Shown here: in pieces, positions 18,077-26,035 of the stretch | How the letters are laid out: every line of letters begins with the position of its first letter | Position numbering within the stretch: position 1 is the stretch's first letter | Assembly: GCA_009886125.1 (NCBI GenBank) | Contig: VFJK01000115.1 | Coordinates: forward strand, 1-35,926 | Direction: 5' to 3' | Source: Geobacter sp. | GTDB taxonomy: Bacteria; Desulfobacterota; Desulfuromonadia; Geobacterales; DSM-12255 | Length of the DNA stretch: 35,926 nucleotides | The notes under the pieces: generated by a model | Told to the model about the DNA's origin: nothing | Database searches by the model: none | The model's input: the letters and a program-made list of their open reading frames with translations, nothing else | Made by a program: the position numbers and the translations under genes

Positions 18077-18888
18077 ATTGTATTATTGTCCTGATCGCGC
18101 CGTCGTAAAAAGGCATTCACATCACCCCGCCTCCATTACACTACGGGAGCCCCGCCATGCGCAATTAAGCCGCGCAATTCGGGACGCCCTCCGTTTCATT
18201 CCAGCAGCGTCATGATCACCAAACCTACACCGCCCTGCAAAGTACGATAAGACTACACCTTGCAGGACAGAGGCAAGCGCAACACGCCACCATGACAAGA
18301 GTCGCGCCCGGAAAGATCACCCGTTCACGTCTCTTGCTTGCGGCGTATTCCGCCCGCAGGCAGATAGGCGCTGCGCAAAACGGGTTGAAGCCCCGTATTG
18401 CTTGCAGAGGCAGTCAGGTTTTGTGCGCCCGGAAGCGCACAATTACCCCTGTCAGTGCGTCTGGATGACGAAAGGCACCAAGTAGGGAGCACAGCACAGG
18501 ATATGCCAGCACCCCCCGCCGTCCCTTCCCCCCTCTGGACACCCCCCATCCCCGGCATCCCCCCCGAACCGTAACTCCCAAAGGGGGGAAGGGCACTCTT
18601 GGGGGGAGTTGCTGCTTCTGGCCGACCCTCCATCGGTTCGTCTCATTGCGGCAAAAGACGCTGCCCGCCATGATAGAAACGATTGCGGTCAGCGGCCACA
18701 ATGGACTCACGCATATCCTGTGCAAACCGTGCTCCCGATAAAGGCACATTCCCCCCGCCCGCCCAGCGGACAGGCTCGGACTTTGTGCTCTTCCCGTCGC
18801 GCCCTCCGGATACCGCCCAAGCCCGAGCCTGACCGCTTCCCGTCCGCCCCCTCGGGGGCTCCCTTTTCTGTAGTCTCTCCCTCATTGC

Positions 18889-18906
18889 AATACAGTATTC
18901 TGTATT
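18889..18906. promoter_or_regulatory. 18-bp perfect dyad, possible operator
   Basis: AATACAG (18889-18895) and CTGTATT (18900-18906) are perfect inverted 7-mers around TATT. The size fits a dimeric repressor site. It lies about 180 bp before the AlpA-like gene. The half-site orientation is opposite to the E. coli LexA box (CTGT-N8-ACAG), so LexA is not assumed. Confidence 0.4.
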
Positions 18907-19021
18907 ACCTGTCAGCTCCCGTGACACGGCGCTGTACAGGTGTTTTACCTCTATTACTGCGCTATGTAGTGGCTTATTCAGCTAAATACAGAAATATCTA
19001 TATATATCAACATGTTACGGC

Positions 19022-19050
19022 TTGATTTGCCGTTTATTAGTCAGTATGTT
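19022..19050 (+). promoter_or_regulatory. candidate promoter of the alpA-replication operon
   Basis: TTGATT (19022-19027) and TATGTT (19045-19050) with a 17-bp spacer match consensus moderately. They overlap a small dyad ACGGC/GCCGT (19017-19021, 19029-19033). The gene's ribosome-binding site AAAGGAGA lies at about 19071-19079. Confidence 0.4.
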
Positions 19051-19086
19051 GGAGTCATGACAAATTGCTGCAAAGGAGATTAAACC

Positions 19087-19299
19087 ATGACTGACAAACT
19101 GATGACCCAAAGAGAAGTGAAAGAGATTACCGGATTGGCCGACAGTACCCTTGAACAATGGCGGCTCAAGGGCAAAGGACCGAAGTTCATTAAGCTTGGG
19201 CGCTTGGTGCGTTACCGTACGTCAGATGTGCAGGCGTACATTTCCGGCTTGCGAGGATTCGCCAGCACCACCGAGGCAGACACAGCCAAAGGACAATAG
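19087..19299 (+). CDS. AlpA/excisionase-like helix-turn-helix protein
   Basis: The 70-aa product has the MerR-like winged HTH of AlpA and HTH_17 proteins: LMTQREVKEITGLADSTLEQWR, then GPKFIKLGRLVRYRTSDVQAYI. Such proteins in tRNA-inserted elements act as transcriptional activators of integrase genes or as recombination directionality factors. A strong AAAGGAGA precedes the ATG. The replication gene begins 2 nt after its stop, so the two are coupled. Whether it regulates excision or replication here is an inference. Confidence 0.85.
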   Translation: MTDKLMTQREVKEITGLADSTLEQWRLKGKGPKFIKLGRLVRYRTSDVQAYISGLRGFASTTEADTAKGQ

Positions 19300-19301
19300 C
19301 C

Positions 19302-21695
19302 ATGTCTCAAGAAGATGATTTCAGACAGGCTATGCAGGCCGCCGGGATTGACCCGCCCGCCGAACTTCTGGCCGATGGTGCTTTGCACCGTTTCAGCTCT
19401 ACTGGCGACCGTTCAAAAAATTGCTGGTATATCCTGTTTGCCGATGATCCGGCAGCGGGTAAATTCGGCTGCTGGAAGCGGGGCATTGCCGAGACGTGGT
19501 GTAGTAAAGGATACCAGAGTCTTGACCCTGAAGAAAAAGCCCGTTATGCGGCAAATATGGAAGCCGCAAAACGCCAGCGGGACGCCGATTTATCCCGCTT
19601 GCAGGCCGATTGCCGTTCATGGTGCGCCGACAGGTGGAAGCAGTCCAAAAACGCCAGCGACAACCACTCCTATTTGCAGAAAAAGGGTGTCCATGCCTAC
19701 GGTCTGAAGGTGATGAAAGATTCTCTCATGGTTCCGCTTTACGATACTGCCGGGAACATCCAGGGGATGCAGTTCATCCAGGCAGACGGGAGCAAGACCT
19801 TCAAGACCGGGACTGCCAAGCAGGGGAGTTATTACCCCATAGGCAAGCCGAAGGATAATACCCTGCTGATCTGCGAAGGGTACGCCACCGGTGCAAGCCT
19901 GCATGAGGCCACCGCCCACGCTGTAGCAGTTGCCTTTGATGCAGGTAACCTCAAGCCGGTTGCCGAGGCGCTGCGGGCAAAATATCCCGCCCTGCGCCTG
20001 ATTATCTGCGCTGACAATGATCAATGGAGTGAGATAAACACCGGCGTTGTCAAGGCTACTGAAGCGGCCCGAGCCGTGGGCGGAATGCTAACAATTGCTA
20101 ACATCCCGGACAACGGCAGCAAACGGACCGACTTCAACGACTTGCATCAGATTGCAGGAATTGGAGAAATTAGGAGACAAATAGAGACGGCAGAAGAAAT
20201 TGGCCTGAGTTTGCCTAAGCTGGAAACCGGAAATACCCTAACAAAACCTAACATTGAAACAGACGCTGAACCACTTCCGCTTACCCGCCCCATGCAGGCT
20301 AATGAACCGTTCCCGGCTGAAGTTCTTCCGCCTGTCATGCGTGCGGCTGTCTTACGTGTGCATGAGGTTGTCCAGGCACCTCTGGACATGATTTGTCAAT
20401 CCTTCCTGGCAGCGGCGACGCTGGCAGTGCAGCCCTATGCGGATATTCTGATAGACGGCAGACGTTTCCCAGTATGCAATAACTTTGTTGCCGTCGGTGA
20501 ATCAGGAGAACGGAAGTCAGCTACCGACCGGATCGCAACCGGCCCGATCAAGGAACGGCAGCGCAATGAATGTGAAATCTTCTATCAGGGGAAGCAGTCG
20601 CATGAAGCGGAAACGGCGGCATGGGAAAAGGCTCGTAAGGCGGCGCTGAAGGAAGATAGCAAGGATGTCATCGAGGCGCTGCTGAAGCAGTTGGGTGAAG
20701 AGCCAAAGCATGTTCAGCCGTTCTACCTGTTTGAAGAGCCTTCATTCGAGGGGATAGAGCGGGCTTATGCTGAAGGGCGCTACACGCTGGGGCTGTTCTC
20801 CGATGAAGGCGGGCGCTTTCTGGGTGGCTATGCCATGAGCAAGGACAACCAGACCAAGACCGTCACCGGGCTGTCAAAGCTCTGGGATGGTGAACCGATT
20901 GACAGGGTACGGGGCGGCGACGGCTTGAGCGTCCTCTATGGGCGGCGCTTCTCCATGCACCTGATGATTCAACCGATACTCTGCGGGAATCTTTTCGGTA
21001 ACGCCATGATGACCGGTCAGGGGTTTCTTTCCCGTTGTCTCTGTTCCTATCCTGCATCAACAATCGGCTGGCGTCCGTATAGGGCGCAAGACTTGAGCGC
21101 CGATTCCGCCATACTTGCCTACAATGCCGCCATCAACGGTATTCTGGACAAACCTTTGCCGCTGGATCAACGCGCTGAAATGGGATTGAAACCGGCAATG
21201 TTGACTTTGGCAACAGATGCAAAAAATACCTGGATCGCCTTTGCCGATCACATCGAGATATTGCAGAGAGAAGGCGGCGACCTCTACCCGATCAAGGGTT
21301 TTGCCAGCAAGGCAGCAGAACATGCCGCCCGGATTGCCGGTGTTCTGTCAATCTTCGAGACTCCTGATTCTGCGGAGATTTCCGCCGATGCTGTAAATGG
21401 TGGTATTGCCATTGCGCAATATTACATCGGTGAGGCGCTGCGTCTGTTCCATTCCGCCAGTGACGATCAAGAGCTGATACTTGCCCAGAAGGTCTTTGAC
21501 TGGGGGATGCAGCAGGGGGGCGGCATGATAGCCCTTGCCGAACTGTACCGCTGCGGGCCAAATGCTGTTCGGGATAAAAAGACTGCCACCAGGATGATAG
21601 AGATTCTGGAGCAGCACCATAGGACGACAAGGATTGAAGGGGGCGCAGAGATTAACGGCAAGCCTCGCCGGGATGTCTGGCAGCTGCGGGGTTAA
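19302..21695 (+). CDS. Toprim and DUF3987 replication protein (primase/helicase-like)
   Basis: The 797-aa protein begins with a Cys-containing segment resembling primase N-termini of mobile elements. A Toprim domain follows (about residues 185-290): LLICEGYATGASLHEAT with the catalytic Glu, then LIICADND with the Asp pair, and DFNDLH. From about residue 330 it matches DUF3987, with a Walker A-like GESGERKSA near residue 400. The combination is typical of satellite and plasmid replication initiators that prime and unwind their own origin. It is coupled to the AlpA-like gene upstream and the small zinc protein downstream. Catalytic activity is inferred only. Confidence 0.85.
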   Translation: MSQEDDFRQAMQAAGIDPPAELLADGALHRFSSTGDRSKNCWYILFADDPAAGKFGCWKRGIAETWCSKGYQSLDPEEKARYAANMEAAKRQRDADLSRLQADCRSWCADRWKQSKNASDNHSYLQKKGVHAYGLKVMKDSLMVPLYDTAGNIQGMQFIQADGSKTFKTGTAKQGSYYPIGKPKDNTLLICEGYATGASLHEATAHAVAVAFDAGNLKPVAEALRAKYPALRLIICADNDQWSEINTGVVKATEAARAVGGMLTIANIPDNGSKRTDFNDLHQIAGIGEIRRQIETAEEIGLSLPKLETGNTLTKPNIETDAEPLPLTRPMQANEPFPAEVLPPVMRAAVLRVHEVVQAPLDMICQSFLAAATLAVQPYADILIDGRRFPVCNNFVAVGESGERKSATDRIATGPIKERQRNECEIFYQGKQSHEAETAAWEKARKAALKEDSKDVIEALLKQLGEEPKHVQPFYLFEEPSFEGIERAYAEGRYTLGLFSDEGGRFLGGYAMSKDNQTKTVTGLSKLWDGEPIDRVRGGDGLSVLYGRRFSMHLMIQPILCGNLFGNAMMTGQGFLSRCLCSYPASTIGWRPYRAQDLSADSAILAYNAAINGILDKPLPLDQRAEMGLKPAMLTLATDAKNTWIAFADHIEILQREGGDLYPIKGFASKAAEHAARIAGVLSIFETPDSAEISADAVNGGIAIAQYYIGEALRLFHSASDDQELILAQKVFDWGMQQGGGMIALAELYRCGPNAVRDKKTATRMIEILEQHHRTTRIEGGAEINGKPRRDVWQLRG

Positions 21696-21697
21696 TT

Positions 21698-21982
21698 GTG
21701 GCGCTCTTTGCAAAGTTTGAAATAAAGCCGGTTGCGAAAGCTGCGAAAGTAGAGAAAGTGGCAACACCTGAAACGGTTGATTCTCAGTTTTCGCAACTTT
21801 CGCAGACGGTACGTTTTGAAAAGTTGCCCCATTTACCGCTTTCCCAACGTGTCTGCTACTGCTGTAAGTCAACTGACTTCTGGCAATCCGCTGTTCATGC
21901 TGATCGCTGGATATGCCGAAGATGCCACCCGCCAGCACCAAACGCGGAGCGGCTCAACGTAACTCAACGAAAAGGCATATAA
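21698..21982 (+). CDS. small zinc-finger-like protein, unknown function
   Basis: The 94-aa product has two CxxC pairs (CYCC and CRRC) about 20 residues apart, a probable zinc ribbon, after a Lys/Val/Glu-rich N-terminus (MALFAKFEIKPVAKAAKVEKV). The GTG start lies 2 nt after the replication-gene stop, so it is probably coupled to it. It may assist replication or bind DNA, but no function is known. Confidence 0.7.
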   Translation: MALFAKFEIKPVAKAAKVEKVATPETVDSQFSQLSQTVRFEKLPHLPLSQRVCYCCKSTDFWQSAVHADRWICRRCHPPAPNAERLNVTQRKGI

Positions 21983-21983
21983 A

Positions 21984-22010
21984 TTGACAATACTCCAAGA
22001 ATATTATAGA
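21984..22010 (+). promoter_or_regulatory. candidate promoter of the cargo genes
   Basis: A perfect TTGACA (21984-21989) is followed after 15 bp by TATAGA (22005-22010), in an AT-rich tract between the replication module and the metalloprotease gene. The spacer is short, so strength is uncertain. Confidence 0.35.
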
Positions 22011-22061
22011 AATACTAATCTTATGATTTAACTCTATTGAATACATCGGGGTGCTTAACAA

Positions 22062-22949
22062 ATGGAACAGATGAATTTGTTAGGTCCCCCGGAAGATGAA
22101 ATCGCAAAATCCCTTCTCTCTAATCTGCTGGATCAAAGCCGACTCTACCACCAATCAAAAGACTACAAAGAACTGCTGGACTTCATAACCAGGTTACGCA
22201 ACTTCGCGCCCTTTAACGCTTTTATTCTCAACCTGCAGAAGCCAGGTTTACGGTTTGCCGCATCGCAACACGACTGGCGGCAGCGTTTCGGGAGAGACGT
22301 AAAGGAGGGAGCACGACCGCTGCTCATCCTCTGGCCCTTTGGCCCGATTGCGCTCGTTTATGATGTTGACGATACTGAAGGCGAGCTACTCCCAGACAGT
22401 GTGCTTCAGGCTTTTCGGGCTGTAGGCGAATTGACAAAGAATCATATCATTGGCTTTATGCAACCGCTTCAGGGGCAAGGCATTGAACTGAAGCTGATAG
22501 AGTATGGTGATGCCCATGCCGGACATATACAATCCGGGCAGAAACCCGAAGGCCTGGAGATCGGACAACGTTCAACCGATGCCAAGAAGCGTCCTGCGTA
22601 TCTTATCCGCGTCAACAGCAAGCATGATCCCAATGTCCAGTTCGTCACCTTGATACACGAACTTGCCCACCTATATCTTGGTCATCTCGGACCTGACAAA
22701 TATCTGAAGATAGCTGAACGCAGTCGTCCCAAGCATGAGCAAAGAGAGCTTGAAGCTGAATCGGTCGCCTATCTCATCTGCAAGCGTAACGGGGTAGAAT
22801 CCAAATCTGAAGAGTATCTGGCAAACTTTGTCAACGCAAACACGACTATGGGAAACCTTGATTTTTACCTGATCCTGAAAGCTGCCGGTCAGATTGAGAC
22901 AGTCCTACAACTTGGGGATATGGTCAGTTTTGGGCCTCGTGTGAAATAG
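22062..22949 (+). CDS. ImmA/IrrE-type zinc metalloprotease with ArdC-like N-terminus
   Basis: The 295-aa protein has a zincin motif, HELAH (residues 199-203) in VTLIHELAHLYLGHLG, with a third-ligand Glu in ELEAESVAYLICKRNG. These are typical of ImmA/IrrE (DUF955) proteases, which cleave repressors in mobile elements and stress systems. The N-terminal half (FAPFNAFILNLQKPG, then DWRQRFGRDVKEGARPL) resembles the N-terminal region of ArdC-like proteins. No HTH domain is present, unlike many ImmA-family antitoxins. The next gene, a coiled-coil membrane protein, starts 31 nt downstream with a strong ribosome-binding site. The substrate is unknown; the partner gene product or an element repressor are candidates. 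Confidence 0.82.
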   Translation: MEQMNLLGPPEDEIAKSLLSNLLDQSRLYHQSKDYKELLDFITRLRNFAPFNAFILNLQKPGLRFAASQHDWRQRFGRDVKEGARPLLILWPFGPIALVYDVDDTEGELLPDSVLQAFRAVGELTKNHIIGFMQPLQGQGIELKLIEYGDAHAGHIQSGQKPEGLEIGQRSTDAKKRPAYLIRVNSKHDPNVQFVTLIHELAHLYLGHLGPDKYLKIAERSRPKHEQRELEAESVAYLICKRNGVESKSEEYLANFVNANTTMGNLDFYLILKAAGQIETVLQLGDMVSFGPRVK

Positions 22950-22980
22950 CTTTATATGAAGTCAATGATAAGGAGGACTT

Positions 22981-23997
22981 ATGTCCACAGAGTTAATGCA
23001 AATCGAAACCCGAGAAGCTTTGGATCGTATACAACAATTTGATGTATTATCCCTCGGTCGTGAAGATGACTTAGGGAGACAATTGAATTTTTCAGAAGCC
23101 ATACCGGAAGCAAAGGCTATTATTGGTGTTTATAAACGTATTCCATTGTCAGTTCTTGAGGACTTTTCGGATACCCAACTGAAAGTAATAAAAAATAATG
23201 CTCAGGCAGATTTCAATACCTTCAATCAGATACTTTCTTTTGACGCCACTGCCGGTGATGCTTCTTCAAGCCGAACCACTATCATAAATAATATCAAAGC
23301 TCGGCGAGACCCACTTTTTGATCTACTCTGGCAATTCAGTGCCTATGGTGTTGCCCGGATTACCGACACGGCTTTGTTGGAGACACAAGCTCGTTCAACA
23401 ATCCAATCTATTAAAGATCAATCCGAAAAGCTAACCGAACAACTACAAACTGCGAAGGTGGAGGCAGATAATGCTCTATCAGCAATTCGAGCTGTAGCTG
23501 CTGAACAAGGCGTTTCTCAGCAGGCAAATTACTTTAGAAAGGAAGCCGATGAGCAAGAAATCTTGGCCGATCAATGGCTCAAATATACATACAGATTTGC
23601 GACTGCAGTCGGTATGTTTGCTGTCATTAGTTTATTTCTTCATAAAATCGAATTTATCAAGCCAGCGAATAATCCCGAAACTTTTCAGTTGATCACCAGT
23701 AAGTTTCTTGTTTTTGCCGTGTTAGCTTACTTGTTGATTATGGCTGCTCGCAATTACACCACACATAAACATAACGCTGTAGTAAACCGTCACCGCCAAA
23801 ATGCTTTACTTACCTACCGTGCTCTTGTTGAAGCCGCTGTAAACCACGGGACTGAAGACATTGTGCTTGCACATGCTGCTTCATGTATATTTTCACCTCA
23901 AGAAACAGGCTTTTCTCATGGTAAGGGAGACTCATCATCAGGCTCGAAGTCTGTTCTTGAACTAATGACTAAGAGCATCACAAAGGTTCAAGAATGA
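22981..23997 (+). CDS. coiled-coil protein with two TM segments, unknown; possible defence effector
   Basis: The 338-aa product is not assigned to a family. It has a helical N-terminal region, a coiled coil at about residues 131-190 (LETQARSTIQSIKDQSEKL), two membrane segments at about 205-225 and 240-258, and a C-terminal helical domain of ~80 residues. The bases look more AT-rich than those of hsdM and hsdR, suggesting separate acquisition. It is preceded by AAGGAGGA and follows the metalloprotease by 31 nt, with hsdM 73 nt downstream. The architecture resembles membrane effectors of abortive-infection systems, but this rests on layout and context only. Confidence 0.75.
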   Translation: MSTELMQIETREALDRIQQFDVLSLGREDDLGRQLNFSEAIPEAKAIIGVYKRIPLSVLEDFSDTQLKVIKNNAQADFNTFNQILSFDATAGDASSSRTTIINNIKARRDPLFDLLWQFSAYGVARITDTALLETQARSTIQSIKDQSEKLTEQLQTAKVEADNALSAIRAVAAEQGVSQQANYFRKEADEQEILADQWLKYTYRFATAVGMFAVISLFLHKIEFIKPANNPETFQLITSKFLVFAVLAYLLIMAARNYTTHKHNAVVNRHRQNALLTYRALVEAAVNHGTEDIVLAHAASCIFSPQETGFSHGKGDSSSGSKSVLELMTKSITKVQE

Positions 23998-24070
23998 TCC
24001 ATTCTAACCAGAAAGGCGGAGTATAAACGCTCCATATTTCGCGGTATCATTGCCATACTAAAGGAACCAC

Positions 24071-26035
24071 ATGCAAAACCATTCCGAAATCGCTGAGTTT
24101 CTCTGGAAAATAGCCGACCTTGTTAAAGATGACTACGACGCCAAGGATTATGAAGACGTTATCCTTCCTTTTACCCTGCTACGCCGCCTTGACTGCGTCT
24201 TGGAGCCGACCAGGCTGGCGGTTCGTGAAGCTGCGGAGAAGTATAAGACACAGCCTGACAACCTGCGCGATATGCTCCTGAAAAAAGCCGCCGGGCAGTC
24301 GTTCTACAACACCTCTGAATATTCCCTAGTTGAACTGCTCAAGCGCCCCAACGACCTTGGCCCCAACTTTTCCGCCTACCTGTCCGGATTCTCGGCCAAC
24401 GTCAAGGACATCCTCTATAACTTCTCCGGTGGCGAGGAAAAAGGCTTGAATCCCATCTACGAAACCCTGCTGAGAAAGCGCCTGCTGTTCAAGGTGACGC
24501 AAGCTTTCAGTGACGTGCAGCTTGATCCCGAAACCGTGGATAATCACGGCATGGGAACGATATTCGAGTATCTCATCCGCAAGTTCAAAGAGGCCAGCAA
24601 CGAAGCAGCTGGGCAGTTCTATACCCCCCGTGACATTATTCGCCTGATGGTCAAGCTGATGTTCGAGCCGGACCGCGACAAACTGGCCAAGGAAAAGCTG
24701 CTCGGCATCTATGACCCTGCCTGCGGGACCGGCGGCATGCTGACCATTGCCAAGGAATACCTCTTGGCAGCGATCAACCCGGAACTGGAAATTTCCGTAT
24801 TTGGCCAGGAGATCAACGAAAAGACCTACGCTATTGCCAAGGCCGATATGCTGATGAAGGGGGAAGACCCGGAGAACATCAAGCGAGAAAACACCCTCAG
24901 TCATGACCTGCTCCCCGGCAGGCAGTTCAACTACATGCTCTCCAATCCTCCCTTTGGTAAGGACTGGAAGAACATCCGCGATGAGATTGAGGCAGAGCAC
25001 GCCCTTGGCGATGCTGGTCGCTATGGCCCCGGCCTTCCTGATGTTGGCGACGGTGCGATGCTCTTCCTGCTGCACAAGATGAGCAAGATGACACCCAATG
25101 GCTCCAAGATCGCCATCATTTTCAATGGCTCCCCCCTGTTCAACGGCGACGCCGGTAGCGGCCCCAGCAACATCCGCAAACACATCCTTGAAAACGACTG
25201 GCTTGACGCCATCGTGGCAATGCCCAATGACCTCTTTTACAACACCGGTATTGCCACCTATATCTGGCTGATCAACAACAACAAACCTGTTGCCCGACGT
25301 GGCAAGGTCCAGCTCATCAACGCAACAGGAGAAGAGTTCCGTACCATGCTGCGGCGCAACCTCGGGAAAAAGCGAGTGGAGATCAGCGAAGACCAGGCGT
25401 CTTCCATCCTCGGCATCTATGACGCCTTAGAAGAGTCGAAATTCTGCAAGCTCTTTGATACGACCGATTTCGGCTATACCAAGGTGACTGTTGAGCGCCC
25501 CCTACGTCTGCGCTTCGATCTGACGCCGGTACAACGGGATGCATTGCGGCTGGATGCATCAATCCTCAAGTTGAAAGATGACAAGGGTCAACAGCTAGAA
25601 ACGGCCCTTGACAAGGTAACAAACAAAGTCCCCTGGTTGGACGATGGACTGTTCTTTGCCGCCCTGACGGATGCGCTCCCCTACAAGCTCTCCCAAGGAT
25701 TGATCAAGAGTATCCGGTCAGCCCTTGCTGTGCGCCATGAAACCGCCGAACCGGTGCGAGATGCCGATGGAAAACAGGTGCCGGACTCTGAATTGAGGGA
25801 TTGTGAGAACGTACCGCTGAAGGATGATATTGACGCCTACTTTGCCCGTGAGGTGCTGCCGCACGTGCAGGATGCCTGGATGGACCGGAGCAAGGACAAA
25901 ATCGGGTATGAAATCAGCTTCACCAGGTATTTCTACGAGTATACCCCGCTGCGCTCCACCGGGGATATTGCCGCCGAGCTACTGGCGCTGGATGAGGAAA
26001 CGGAGAATCTGTTGCGGGAGATAGTCCGGGGATGA
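24071..26035 (+). CDS. hsdM: type I restriction-modification DNA methyltransferase subunit
   Basis: HsdM methylates adenine in the bipartite site selected by HsdS and is also required for restriction. The 654-aa protein has the N-terminal HsdM helical domain (EIAEFLWKIADLVKDDY, then VILPFTLLRRLDCVLEP). The SAM-binding motif I DPACGTGGML starts at residue 215, and the catalytic NPPF starts at residue 292, characteristic of N6-adenine methylases. A longer than usual C-terminal region (from about 470) is present. Its stop overlaps the hsdS ATG (ATGA). A good AAAGGAA site precedes the start. Confidence 0.94.
   Translation: MQNHSEIAEFLWKIADLVKDDYDAKDYEDVILPFTLLRRLDCVLEPTRLAVREAAEKYKTQPDNLRDMLLKKAAGQSFYNTSEYSLVELLKRPNDLGPNFSAYLSGFSANVKDILYNFSGGEEKGLNPIYETLLRKRLLFKVTQAFSDVQLDPETVDNHGMGTIFEYLIRKFKEASNEAAGQFYTPRDIIRLMVKLMFEPDRDKLAKEKLLGIYDPACGTGGMLTIAKEYLLAAINPELEISVFGQEINEKTYAIAKADMLMKGEDPENIKRENTLSHDLLPGRQFNYMLSNPPFGKDWKNIRDEIEAEHALGDAGRYGPGLPDVGDGAMLFLLHKMSKMTPNGSKIAIIFNGSPLFNGDAGSGPSNIRKHILENDWLDAIVAMPNDLFYNTGIATYIWLINNNKPVARRGKVQLINATGEEFRTMLRRNLGKKRVEISEDQASSILGIYDALEESKFCKLFDTTDFGYTKVTVERPLRLRFDLTPVQRDALRLDASILKLKDDKGQQLETALDKVTNKVPWLDDGLFFAALTDALPYKLSQGLIKSIRSALAVRHETAEPVRDADGKQVPDSELRDCENVPLKDDIDAYFAREVLPHVQDAWMDRSKDKIGYEISFTRYFYEYTPLRSTGDIAAELLALDEETENLLREIVRG

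Larger units (their letters stand above)
17979..19021. other. structured non-coding region at the left end of the element
   Basis: About 1.0 kb without a credible gene. The few open frames are low-complexity, lack ribosome-binding sites and overlap C-runs. Part of it (about 18510-18630) is strongly C-rich, then G-rich, and can fold: AACTCCC near 18570 opposes GGGAGTT near 18608. Other structures include a GCCCC/GGGGC hairpin with loop CTCG at 18846-18859, and an AT-rich tract at about 18960-19020. Adjacent to a replication gene, it is a plausible replication origin, transfer origin or regulatory RNA region. Nothing here proves which. Confidence 0.5.

Noticed and set aside
18325-19025. Open frames on both strands in the GC-rich region (about 100-138 aa)
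   Set aside because: They are low-complexity, lie across C-runs or hairpins, lack ribosome-binding sites and show no family motif.
24326-25183. A 285-aa minus-strand frame inside hsdM
   Set aside because: It is the antisense shadow of hsdM, whose catalytic motifs are clear on the plus strand.
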